Source of the DNA: Opitutales bacterium
GTDB taxonomy: Bacteria; Verrucomicrobiota; Verrucomicrobiia; Opitutales; Intestinicryptomonadaceae
Assembly (NCBI GenBank): GCA_021641325.1
Contig: JAJXPD010000058.1
Coordinates: 442 to 11,433 of the forward strand
Reading direction: 5' to 3'
DNA: 10,992 nucleotides
Of the stretch, positions 1 through 6,402 are shown in pieces. Position 1 is the first letter of the stretch. Each line of letters opens with the position of its first letter. The notes under the pieces were generated by a model, which saw only the letters and a program-made list of their open reading frames with translations, was not told where the DNA came from and searched no databases. The translations under genes and the position numbers were made by a program.

Positions 1-436
1 CCGCACTCCTGCCGAAGTAGAAGCCGACAATCGCCATAAACGCCACTTTGAATTCGGCGGGAATGTAGAAGCCCGCGGCGTAGTCTATCACCTGCCGCGT
101 GTATTCGGGGACAATTCCCCAAAGGTAGCCGCCCCACTCCTCCGTGCGCTCGACGGCGATGGGAATGTTTGTCCACGCAAAAATGAACGGCGCGACAACG
201 AAGCTGAAAATCAACGCCGCTATGATGAACTGCCGAACCCGCTGCCCCACACAGGAGCAGTCGCGGGCCGCCGCCTTGTCGGCGCTGTCGTCGGCGTCGC
301 GGGCGGCGTCGCGCAGTTTGTCGATTACGGCAAGCTGCCGCTCGTGCGATTCCTTGCGGAGGGCGGTAATCCATGTGAGAACGCCGCCGACAACCGCGCC
401 CGCGCCCGTTGCGCCGAGTATTTCAAGCCCGTCCAT
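1..436 (-). CDS. Three-TM holin-like phage membrane protein (partial, runs off left edge)
   Basis: The ATG is at 436 on the minus strand, directly after the TAA of the upstream gene, and 145 codons are visible before the window edge with no stop. I see a hydrophobic Gly/Ala-rich segment at residues 7-25, a charged Arg/Lys/Asp helix at 27-60, a strong TM segment at 68-90 and a third hydrophobic stretch at about 127-142 ending in FYFGRS. Three helices, a charged amphipathic linker and an aromatic-GR ending resemble the three-TM holins of phages and gene-transfer agents; holins form inner-membrane lesions that release endolysin. The position after a tail-fibre gene agrees. A GAAGG element lies 8 nt before the start, so translation may be coupled to the preceding gene. 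The family assignment comes from topology and motif style, not a database match; a phage membrane protein of other function is possible. Confidence 0.6.
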   Translation of the reverse strand, partial: MDGLEILGATGAGAVVGGVLTWITALRKESHERQLAVIDKLRDAARDADDSADKAAARDCSCVGQRVRQFIIAALIFSFVVAPFIFAWTNIPIAVERTEEWGGYLWGIVPEYTRQVIDYAAGFYIPAEFKVAFMAIVGFYFGRSA

Positions 437-808
437 TTATTCGCCCTTCGAACACGCATTGGAAGATGTTTCGGACGACTCCGCGCCGCGCGTTTCCATA
501 CTGCCGTTTGCGTCGGCATTGCCCGAAGCTTCGCCGTCTGCGTTTGAAGCGCCGCTTTCCGATTCGCCCGAACTTTCTCCGCCAGTTTCCGCGTCTTCCG
601 TTGCCTGCGGATTTTTAAGCGCGGCATACGCGTCCGCCATCGCCTGAATCGTCTCGGCGTACGGCTCTATCGCCGCAAGCTCCGACTTCTCCCTCAGCTC
701 GATTACACTGCGCCCGAACGCGGTTTCGATGTACACGTTCACGCCCCTGATTTCGGCTTCGACCGTCTGCGAAGCCCCGTTGATGTTTGTTTGTAGGTTT
801 ATTTTCAT
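437..808 (-). CDS. Small hypothetical protein of the phage cassette with acidic low-complexity tail
   Basis: This is a 123-residue protein that I do not recognise. Residues 1-65 look folded: a short beta-rich start with alternating polar and hydrophobic residues, then helices rich in Glu and Ala (about 38-65). Residues 68-123 are almost entirely Ser, Gly, Glu, Ala, Asn, Asp and Thr, acidic and probably disordered. It has no signal peptide and no TM segment. It lies 15 bp after the tail-fibre-like gene, and its TAA abuts the ATG of the holin-like gene, so the three are very probably one transcript. By position it may be a tail-fibre accessory protein or a small structural or lysis-timing protein, but the sequence does not decide. 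No Shine-Dalgarno sequence precedes its ATG. The opposite strand of this region is open too; I chose this frame for the operon spacing. Confidence 0.65.
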   Translation of the reverse strand: MKINLQTNINGASQTVEAEIRGVNVYIETAFGRSVIELREKSELAAIEPYAETIQAMADAYAALKNPQATEDAETGGESSGESESGASNADGEASGNADANGSMETRGAESSETSSNACSKGE

Positions 809-823
809 AGGTGAATTTTTGAA

Positions 824-2866
824 TTACGCGTTCTCCTGAGTGTATTTTGCCGAGAATGCCGAATATATTTGATTTACCGAATTGTCCATGTCTCCCGCAA
901 CAGAGCCGCTTATTGTCGCGTGGCTTTCGTTGCCCGAAGCGTCGCGGATTTTCCCGTCGAATGTGTAGTTTTCAAGGGCGGTTGTTGCGCCGAGCACTTC
1001 AAATTCAAAGTACGGAATCGAAATCGTGGCGGTCGGCACGTCCGCGCCGTTCCAAGTCGGGAAGCCCACCATGTCGGCCTCGACGGGCGTTTGAAAAACT
1101 ACGTCCACCGCTTCGCTTGTCGGCAGGTCGTTAACGGGTGTTGTATACGGCGCAAGTGTCGATGTGCCGACGTTGAGCGAAGTCTGCGAAATGCGGCTGC
1201 CAGTGGTCTCCATGCCGTCCCATGTGAGCGCACCTCTGCGCACTCTAAACCAAGTGCCTGCCGGATACTTTTTGTCGAACTTAAACCAAAAGCGACGGGT
1301 TGAGGCGGACGTGAGGGTGAGTGTGTAGCCGTTGTCGGACTTTGCAAGCGTGCCCTGCGTTGTCTGTCCGAGGTTGCCCGCCGAGGGCGTCGCTTGCGCC
1401 ACCACGTCGGGATTGCTTTTGATGTAGACGCCGCCGCTCAAAAACGGCGGAAGACGCTTGCCTTTTTGGTACTCTGCGAGTGAGTACGGGGCGTCGGCGG
1501 CAGAAACATCGAAGTTTAAAATGCAGAAGTCGGAATAGCGAACCGTGCCCGCGTAGACGCTCGCAGTGCCCCAACGGTTTATCGAAAGAAAGCTGTCGAG
1601 AGTCGGATACTCCGCCGTTGCGGTCGCGCGGTTTTGAACCCCGACACCGTTGACGAAAAGCGAAGTCTGAATGTTTCCGTCGGAGAGTTTTTTAAAGACA
1701 AACGCAAGGGCATTGAGTCCGTCGCCGACGAGAGCGGCGATGTCGGCGCGATTGAAAAGCCCCACGATTACACCGTTTATCAAGGCGCGAAGCGTGTTGT
1801 TGTTGCCGTACTGGACGTGAATAAATTTGCCGAGCGTTGTCTTGCCTACATAGAACGGGAAGAAAACGGGGTCGGTCTGCGGGACGGAGAAGTCGAAGTC
1901 GGTTTTAAAGAGCACCGAGAGCGTGTCGAAGGCGAGGTTGGGAGTCGCCGTCGCCGAGCCGCCCGTAAAGTAAAGAATGCCATTGTCGGCTTTGGCGAGC
2001 GCAAGACGCCCCGCGTCCGAAGAAGATGCGCTTGCCGCGGCAAGCTGGGCGGCTGTCTTTGCCGATTCCGCCTCCGCCTTTGCAGACTGCGCCGAACTTG
2101 CCGAAGCCGACGCGCTTTCCGCCTGAACGGAAGCAAACGCCGCGGAATCCGCCGCGTTCGAAGCATAGCCGCCCGCAATTTCCGCCGACGCCTCTGCGGA
2201 CTGCGCGGAGCTTTCCGCCTGCGCGGCGTACGCGGAAGAAGACTCCGTATGCGCTTTCGCCTGTTCGGAAAAATACTTCGAGTTGTTTTTATAATAGGGC
2301 GATGTTTCGGAAAGCCCCGCGCCGCCGCCGTTTGCGTAGCCCTCCGAAACTTCGGCGTAGTCGCGCGCCGACACCAAGTATTTCAGGTCGTCGGGCGTCG
2401 CCAAATTTGAATCCTCACCGTATGTCGGTTCTACGAAAATCCAGCCGTTTGCAAACGACGTGCGCGAGCCGTCTGAATCGACCGCGTAGATGCGCATCCA
2501 CTTTTCGCCCGCGTCGATTTTCGTGTCGGACTTGTCCAATTCGAAAGTCGCGTGGCAGCTTCCCGACGCGACGGCGGATTCGTCGAGCGACGTTTCCAGC
2601 GCGGATACGCGCTTGCGGACAAGGACGCTTGCGGTGCGCGGTTCGGGGCGGTTCAACGCGCCGATGTCGGAGATTTCAAGCTCGGCATACGCGGCGTTCG
2701 AGAGGTCGGCAAGCGCGCCGTTCGTCCTGAAAACTACGCCAAACTGGACGGCGTCGAACTGTCTGAATTTTACAGCCGACCCCGTTTCGGAATCCGTCGG
2801 GGAGTCGAAACGCTTTGAGTCGGCGCATATCTTTACGGTATTTTTAATCTGCGTTGTTGCATTCAT
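824..2866 (-). CDS. Phage tail-fibre / receptor-binding-like protein with Ala/Ser coiled-coil stalk and LamG-like domain
   Basis: This 680-residue protein has the layout of a phage side tail fibre or baseplate adhesin. Residues 1-150 form an N-terminal beta-rich domain with strand-like segments (QFGVVFRTNG, WMRIYAVDSDG, GWIFVEP) resembling baseplate attachment domains. Residues 160-290 are a long Ala/Ser/Glu-rich segment with regularly spaced AQAESSAQSAEAS-type repeats, as in the trimeric coiled-coil stalks of lambda- and T7-like fibres. Residues 292-465 resemble a concanavalin/laminin-G beta sandwich (LNALAFVFKKL, SLFVNGVGV, RYSDFCILNFDVS). Residues 475-625 form a second beta-rich, possibly carbohydrate-binding module. 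The end contains DASGNESHATISG, a sequence style seen in phage LamG modules. It probably binds a cell-surface glycan. It is the first gene of the minus-strand cassette and has its own promoter. The domain calls are from pattern; fibre-like adhesin is well supported, the exact family is not. Confidence 0.75.
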   Translation of the reverse strand: MNATTQIKNTVKICADSKRFDSPTDSETGSAVKFRQFDAVQFGVVFRTNGALADLSNAAYAELEISDIGALNRPEPRTASVLVRKRVSALETSLDESAVASGSCHATFELDKSDTKIDAGEKWMRIYAVDSDGSRTSFANGWIFVEPTYGEDSNLATPDDLKYLVSARDYAEVSEGYANGGGAGLSETSPYYKNNSKYFSEQAKAHTESSSAYAAQAESSAQSAEASAEIAGGYASNAADSAAFASVQAESASASASSAQSAKAEAESAKTAAQLAAASASSSDAGRLALAKADNGILYFTGGSATATPNLAFDTLSVLFKTDFDFSVPQTDPVFFPFYVGKTTLGKFIHVQYGNNNTLRALINGVIVGLFNRADIAALVGDGLNALAFVFKKLSDGNIQTSLFVNGVGVQNRATATAEYPTLDSFLSINRWGTASVYAGTVRYSDFCILNFDVSAADAPYSLAEYQKGKRLPPFLSGGVYIKSNPDVVAQATPSAGNLGQTTQGTLAKSDNGYTLTLTSASTRRFWFKFDKKYPAGTWFRVRRGALTWDGMETTGSRISQTSLNVGTSTLAPYTTPVNDLPTSEAVDVVFQTPVEADMVGFPTWNGADVPTATISIPYFEFEVLGATTALENYTFDGKIRDASGNESHATISGSVAGDMDNSVNQIYSAFSAKYTQENA

Positions 2867-2901
2867 GTGCGCGATTTTATCCGCTCCCGAATTTTAGTCA
2901 A
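2867..2901 (-). promoter_or_regulatory. Promoter of the phage cassette, possibly leaderless
   Basis: On the minus strand, TTGACT (2901-2896) and TAAAAT (2879-2874) are separated by 16 bp, close to the sigma70 consensus. Only seven bases lie between TAAAAT and the ATG at 2866, so the start point should fall at about 2867, giving a transcript with almost no leader. No Shine-Dalgarno sequence is present. This promoter would drive the tail-fibre, small protein and holin genes. Confidence 0.55.
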
Positions 2902-2904
2902 AAA

Positions 2905-2923
2905 TACTTTGGATACTTTTGGA
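2905..2923. repeat. Tandem direct repeat between the divergent promoters
   Basis: TACTTTGGA (2905-2913) is followed at once by TACTTTTGGA (2914-2923), two copies differing by one inserted T. On the minus strand they sit immediately upstream of the -35 box of the phage-cassette promoter, where an activator would bind. They are also within 20 bp of the divergent plus-strand promoter. Binding is inferred from position only. Confidence 0.45.
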
Positions 2924-2940
2924 AAAACGGCGGCTTGTGT

Positions 2941-2972
2941 TTGACAAATCCGCGCCCGACCTCCACCATTAT
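2941..2972 (+). promoter_or_regulatory. Candidate promoter of the DUF4838 gene
   Basis: A perfect TTGACA (2941-2946) is followed by CATTAT (2967-2972). The 20-bp spacing is longer than usual, so the -10 box is uncertain. If it is used, transcription would start about 2 bases before the ATG at 2981. No Shine-Dalgarno sequence precedes the start codon, which fits a leaderless or near-leaderless transcript. Confidence 0.4.
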
Positions 2973-2980
2973 CCCCCGAC

Positions 2981-5191
2981 ATGCGCATTTTTCCGACAGT
3001 TCTGGCTTCCGCACTTTCGCTCGCCTGCGCGGCGGGCGCGGCGACTGTCGCGGAAAAACGCGCCGCCGAAATGCTCGAAACCCTGCTTGCCGAAAGCGCG
3101 GTCGAATTTCCGCCGAACTACAAAATAACGATCTCGCATGCGGACATTGCCGATGATTCCGTCGAACTCCGCGCGGGCGGACGCTCCGCCGAAATAAACT
3201 ACGCAAACTCCGACGACGCAGAATCCGCCGTCGGCGAATTTGCGGAAAAGTTTTTGGGAGTCCGAGTCCTCGCGCCGCCGCCGCTCGGAATTGTCCGCGA
3301 CGGCTCGGCAAAGTTTGCCGCGGGAAAGGCGTCGAAAAAATTTTCGTATTCGGGCAGGTTTTTTCCTCAGTACGACGACGCGTCGAAATTCTTTGCGGCG
3401 GCAAACGGCAAGAACGACACCTACGCGCTTTCGGCGCACTCGCTTACGCGCATTGTAAACGCTACCGTCGCGGCGGAACACCCCGACTGGCTCGCAATGC
3501 GGCGCGGCAAAAGAATATCGTTCGCGGAAACGAAACAGCCGCAAATAGACTTCCTAAACGCCGATGTCAGAAAGTTCGCCGCCGGCAAAACCCGCGAATT
3601 TTTCGAAAAACACCCCGACCGCAAAATGTTCAGCGTCTCCTACGCCGACGCGCCGAACTTCGACGACACGCCCCCGACTGCGCTTCTGCGCCGCCCTGCC
3701 ACTCCGCACGGATACGCCGACTACGGAAACGCGGTGTTCGCGTTCACAAACGCCGTCGCGAACGCTGTGTCGGCGCGGTATCCCGACAGGCTCGTCGCGG
3801 AAATCGCCTACCTCTACACTGAGAACCCGCCCGACTTCAAAATGTCGCCGAACGCCGCAGTTTTCCTCTGCGCCGACAGGCAGAACAACTTCGACGAAAC
3901 CGAGAGAAAAAAGGACTTGAAGCTGCTCGAAAAATGGGCGAAGTCGGGGGTCGGCAGGCTCGGCATATACGACTACAACTACGGCGCGCCCTACTTTGTG
4001 CCGCGCGGCTCGCCGAAACTGCTTGCCGATTCGCTCAAATACGCGCGGAGGCTCGGCGCGACGCTCTACGTCTGCGAAAGCCGCCCGCTGTGGGCATACG
4101 ACGCGCACAAAATGTACATTCTCTCGAAGCTGCTCAAAGACGCAAACGCCGACGCCGACAAACTGCGCGGCGAATTTTTCAGGTCGTATTTCGGAAACGC
4201 CGCGGGGAGCGTGGACGAGTTTTTCGAGACCGCCGAAAACGCGTGGCTTTCGAGGCGCGACAAGCCCGCATGGCTCAAACTCTACAAGCGCGAATCGCAG
4301 GCGGAACTGCTCGACGCCGACACAATCGGCAAGATGGAATCGGCCCTCTCCGCCGCCGAAACGGCGAAGGGCGCAACGCAAACCGAACGCGACAGAGTGC
4401 GCGAAATCAGGCTCGTTTTCGACATCACAAAGGCGTTTGTAGACGCGTACAAGCTGCAAAAAAAACTCTTCGAGGGCGCGGAGTCCGACGCCGACGCAAT
4501 CGAAACGCTCGAAGCCCTGCAAATTGCCGAAACCCGCAAAAGGCTCGCAATGGAACGCTATGACGAAAATACAAAATATCCGAAGTTCGATTTCTCCGTG
4601 TGGAAAAAAATTAGTTTTATAGACGCCCGAGAACTTGTCGGCGAGCGACTTTTAAAAAATCCGCAAACCGCCGGACGCGCAAAAAAACTGCTCGGCGACG
4701 ATTTCGCAAGACTCGCCGAACTCGCCGCCGACGCCGTCCGAATTTCGGAAAACCCCGACTTTGAAAACGGGCTGGCGGGCTGGCGGACATTCAAGCTTTC
4801 GGCAAGCCCCGAAACGCTCGCGGTGTCGGACAAACGCGCGTATTCGGGACGGAAATCCGTCGCGATGTCGTCGCAAAATTTCGTCGGAATCACGAACTCC
4901 GTTCGGGCGTCGGGCGGAAAGGTCTACGCGGCGGAGGCGCGGATTCACGGCAACGTGGGAATCGGCGAAGTCTGCTACGCGCGGCTGTCGTTCTCCGACA
5001 AAAACGGAAGGCAGATTTCGGCAAAGCGCATTCAGGCGCCGTCGGGATTTTTCGACTTCGCGAAGCTTAGGATAATCGCCAAAGCCCCCGAAAACGCGGC
5101 GTCGGCAAGCTTCTCCGTTTTCGTCGGAAACACGCGCGGAACGGTTTTCGTCGACGACGCAAAAATTCTCGAAAGACGCCGCCGCTTTTGA
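2981..5191 (+). CDS. Secreted DUF4838 family protein with C-terminal carbohydrate-binding-like module
   Basis: This is a 736-residue protein. Residues 1-20 are a Sec-type signal peptide (basic MR start, hydrophobic core, small residues at AGA-A), so it is exported. Residues 25-105 match the N-terminal alpha/beta domain of GH67/GH20-like enzymes, ending in the EFAEKFLGVRVLAPP element. Residues 120-415 carry the DUF4838 signatures: YLYTENPP at 277-284, NAAVFLCADR at 291-300, IYDYNYG at 329-335, and a helix near 375-405 ending in FFRSYFGNAAG. Residues 440-580 are mainly helical. NPDFENGLAGW at 591-601 opens a jelly-roll module of CBM4/9 style that runs to the end and closes with GTVFVDDAKI. DUF4838 proteins sit in polysaccharide-degradation loci and are related in fold to alpha-glucuronidase-type enzymes; the substrate is unknown. 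The start is fixed by the signal peptide. The glycosyltransferase gene follows after 51 bp with no terminator between. Confidence 0.85.
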   Translation: MRIFPTVLASALSLACAAGAATVAEKRAAEMLETLLAESAVEFPPNYKITISHADIADDSVELRAGGRSAEINYANSDDAESAVGEFAEKFLGVRVLAPPPLGIVRDGSAKFAAGKASKKFSYSGRFFPQYDDASKFFAAANGKNDTYALSAHSLTRIVNATVAAEHPDWLAMRRGKRISFAETKQPQIDFLNADVRKFAAGKTREFFEKHPDRKMFSVSYADAPNFDDTPPTALLRRPATPHGYADYGNAVFAFTNAVANAVSARYPDRLVAEIAYLYTENPPDFKMSPNAAVFLCADRQNNFDETERKKDLKLLEKWAKSGVGRLGIYDYNYGAPYFVPRGSPKLLADSLKYARRLGATLYVCESRPLWAYDAHKMYILSKLLKDANADADKLRGEFFRSYFGNAAGSVDEFFETAENAWLSRRDKPAWLKLYKRESQAELLDADTIGKMESALSAAETAKGATQTERDRVREIRLVFDITKAFVDAYKLQKKLFEGAESDADAIETLEALQIAETRKRLAMERYDENTKYPKFDFSVWKKISFIDARELVGERLLKNPQTAGRAKKLLGDDFARLAELAADAVRISENPDFENGLAGWRTFKLSASPETLAVSDKRAYSGRKSVAMSSQNFVGITNSVRASGGKVYAAEARIHGNVGIGEVCYARLSFSDKNGRQISAKRIQAPSGFFDFAKLRIIAKAPENAASASFSVFVGNTRGTVFVDDAKILERRRRF

Positions 5192-5205
5192 CGATTTTTT
5201 ATTTG

Positions 5206-5233
5206 TTGCAAAAAACGCCCGCCGCGCCATTGT
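5206..5233 (+). promoter_or_regulatory. Weak candidate promoter before the glycosyltransferase gene
   Basis: TTGCAA (5206-5211) and CATTGT (5228-5233) are 16 bp apart in the 51-bp gap before the ATG at 5243. The -10 box matches the consensus at only three of six positions. A start near 5240 would give a leader of about 3 bases. No hairpin terminator is visible in this gap, so read-through from the DUF4838 gene is as likely a source of transcript. Confidence 0.25.
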
Positions 5234-5242
5234 GTTTTTCAG

Positions 5243-6205
5243 ATGGATAGCGCAAACGAAACAAAACCCGCATTCGACGGACTCCTGAGCGTGGTCGTGC
5301 CCTGCCGCGACGAAGAGGAAATGCTGCCTATTTTCCGCAACGAATTTTTCAGGACAATGGCGGAAATGGGCAACCCGCGCTTCGAAATAATTTTCGTGGA
5401 GGACGGCTCGAAAGACCGCACCCTCGAAATTCTGCGCGAGATGTCGCGCGCCGACGCGCGGATACGCTTCATTTCGTTCAGCCGGAATTTCGGCAAGGAG
5501 GCGGCGATGTTCGCGGGGCTGAAAGCCGCAAAGGGCGACTTCATCACGATTATGGACGCCGACCTCCAAGACCCGCCGTCGCTGCTGCCGCAGATGTTCG
5601 ACGCAATGCTTAACGGCGGCTTCGACTCGGTCGCCGCACGCCGCCGCACGCGCGACGGCGAGCCGCCCGTGCGCTCGTACTGCGCAAAAATCTTCTACAA
5701 AATACTCAACAGCATCTCGCCGCTTAAATTCACCGAGGGCGCGCGCGACTACCGCCTGATGACGCGCAGGGTGCTCGACGCCGTCCTCGAACTCCCCGAA
5801 TACAACAGGTTCGTGAAGGGAATATACGAATGGGTCGGCTTCAAGACGAAGTGGATTGAATACGACAACGCCGAACGCCCCGCGGGGAAATCGAAGTGGT
5901 CGTTCTGGGGGCTGCTGCTCTACTCGCTCGACGCGCTCACGTCGTTTTCGACGATACCGCTTGCGGTGGCGGCGGTAATCGGGCTTGCGTTCTGCGCGTG
6001 CTCGGCGGTCGCAATCGTCGTGCTTTCGATACGCCAGCTGATGTTCCACAACTCGGCGTTCGGCTGGACCTCCATGATTTGCGTGATATTTTTCCTGAGC
6101 GGAATGCAGCTGTTCTGCCTCGGAATACTCGGGCAGTACATGTCGAAAATCTACCTCGAAACAAAGAGACGCCCGCATTACATAATCCGCGCAAAATCGG
6201 AGTAG
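5243..6205 (+). CDS. GT2 family glycosyltransferase, DPM1/GtrB-like, with two C-terminal TM helices
   Basis: This 320-residue protein is an inner-membrane polyprenyl-phosphate glycosyltransferase by sequence pattern. The GT-A core has LSVVVPCRDEEEMLP at 15-29, EIIFVEDGSKDRT at 48-60 (nucleotide-binding acid), RNFGKEAAMFAGLKAAKGD at 81-99, and the metal-binding DADLQDPP at 105-112. ARDYRLM at 167-173 and NAERPAGKSKW at 209-219 match the acceptor-side motifs of GtrB/YfdH/ArnC-like enzymes. Two TM helices follow at about 237-262 and 274-297, then GILGQYMSKIYLETKRRP, the usual family ending. Relatives move a sugar from a nucleotide donor to undecaprenyl phosphate for export and modification of surface polysaccharide, lipid A or glycoproteins. 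The length is normal. Donor and acceptor cannot be read from sequence. It lies 51 bp after the DUF4838 gene and is closed by a terminator, so the two probably share a transcript. Confidence 0.9.
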   Translation: MDSANETKPAFDGLLSVVVPCRDEEEMLPIFRNEFFRTMAEMGNPRFEIIFVEDGSKDRTLEILREMSRADARIRFISFSRNFGKEAAMFAGLKAAKGDFITIMDADLQDPPSLLPQMFDAMLNGGFDSVAARRRTRDGEPPVRSYCAKIFYKILNSISPLKFTEGARDYRLMTRRVLDAVLELPEYNRFVKGIYEWVGFKTKWIEYDNAERPAGKSKWSFWGLLLYSLDALTSFSTIPLAVAAVIGLAFCACSAVAIVVLSIRQLMFHNSAFGWTSMICVIFFLSGMQLFCLGILGQYMSKIYLETKRRPHYIIRAKSE

Positions 6206-6229
6206 CCGAACCGGAAAACGGAATTTCCG

Positions 6230-6264
6230 CGCGCCAGTCGAACACCCTTCGCGGCGCGTTTTTT
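6230..6264 (+). terminator. Intrinsic terminator after the glycosyltransferase gene
   Basis: CGCGCC (6230-6235) pairs with GGCGCG (6253-6258). Inside it CGAA (6239-6242) pairs with TTCG (6248-6251) around a five-base loop, and six T residues follow (6259-6264). It lies 25 bp past the stop codon. CCGGAAA (6211-6217) and TTTCCGG (6276-6282) form a further possible outer pairing around the whole structure. Confidence 0.7.
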
Positions 6265-6285
6265 GCGCGCAGGCATTTCCGGCGC

Positions 6286-6316
6286 AAGATGTTATTTTAA
6301 GAAAAGATGTTGTTTT
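6286..6316 (+). promoter_or_regulatory. Direct repeat upstream of the DUF5107 promoter, candidate AraC-type operator
   Basis: AAGATGTTATTTT (6286-6298) and AAGATGTTGTTTT (6304-6316) are two 13-bp copies with one mismatch and 18-bp periodicity. The second copy ends 7 bp before the -35 box at 6324. AraC/XylS-family activators typically bind two direct half-sites in this position. That the regulator at 9760-10734 is the binder is an inference. Confidence 0.45.
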
Positions 6317-6323
6317 TGCGAAT

Positions 6324-6352
6324 TTGACCTGAGCCCTCCGCGATGGTAGAAT
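6324..6352 (+). promoter_or_regulatory. Sigma70-type promoter of the DUF5107-TPR gene
   Basis: TTGACC (6324-6329) and TAGAAT (6347-6352) are separated by an ideal 17 bp, each one mismatch from consensus. Transcription should start near 6359, leaving a leader of about 44 bases before the ATG at 6403. This placement also rules out the in-frame upstream ATG at 6343, which falls inside the promoter. Confidence 0.7.
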
Positions 6353-6354
6353 TG

Positions 6355-6376
6355 CGTATTCCGTTTGCGGAATGCG
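6355..6376 (+). promoter_or_regulatory. Inverted repeat at the expected transcript start of the DUF5107-TPR gene
   Basis: CGTATTCCG (6355-6363) and CGGAATGCG (6368-6376) pair over 9 bp, with one G-T pair, around a TTTG loop. The predicted start point falls inside the left arm. It could be an operator or, if transcribed in full from a slightly earlier start, a 5' stabilising hairpin. The arms overlap the GAATGCGAA motif that also occurs in the regulator's promoter. Confidence 0.4.
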
Positions 6377-6402
6377 AAAACTTTAACACGCAAAAGCATC
6401 AT

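Noticed and set aside
824..1400. Diversity-generating retroelement target region at the C-terminus of the fibre gene
   Set aside because: No reverse transcriptase and no second copy of the C-terminal sequence is present in the window; the beta-rich end alone is not evidence.
1634..2730. Plus-strand open frames (258 and 234 codons) opposite the tail-fibre gene
   Set aside because: They are Arg-rich translations of the reverse of the Ala/Ser repeat region. The minus-strand reading gives a coherent fibre architecture.
3554..4522. 322-codon open frame on the minus strand
   Set aside because: It is antisense to the DUF4838 core domain, Val/Arg/Phe-rich, and without motifs.
4652..6178. 508-codon open frame on the minus strand across the DUF4838 and glycosyltransferase genes
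   Set aside because: It overlaps two convincing genes on the other strand, has Arg/His/Glu-rich composition and no recognisable motif.
6343..6402. Upstream in-frame ATG extending the DUF5107-TPR protein by 20 residues
   Set aside because: It falls inside the TTGACC/TAGAAT promoter and would bury the signal peptide that begins at 6403.
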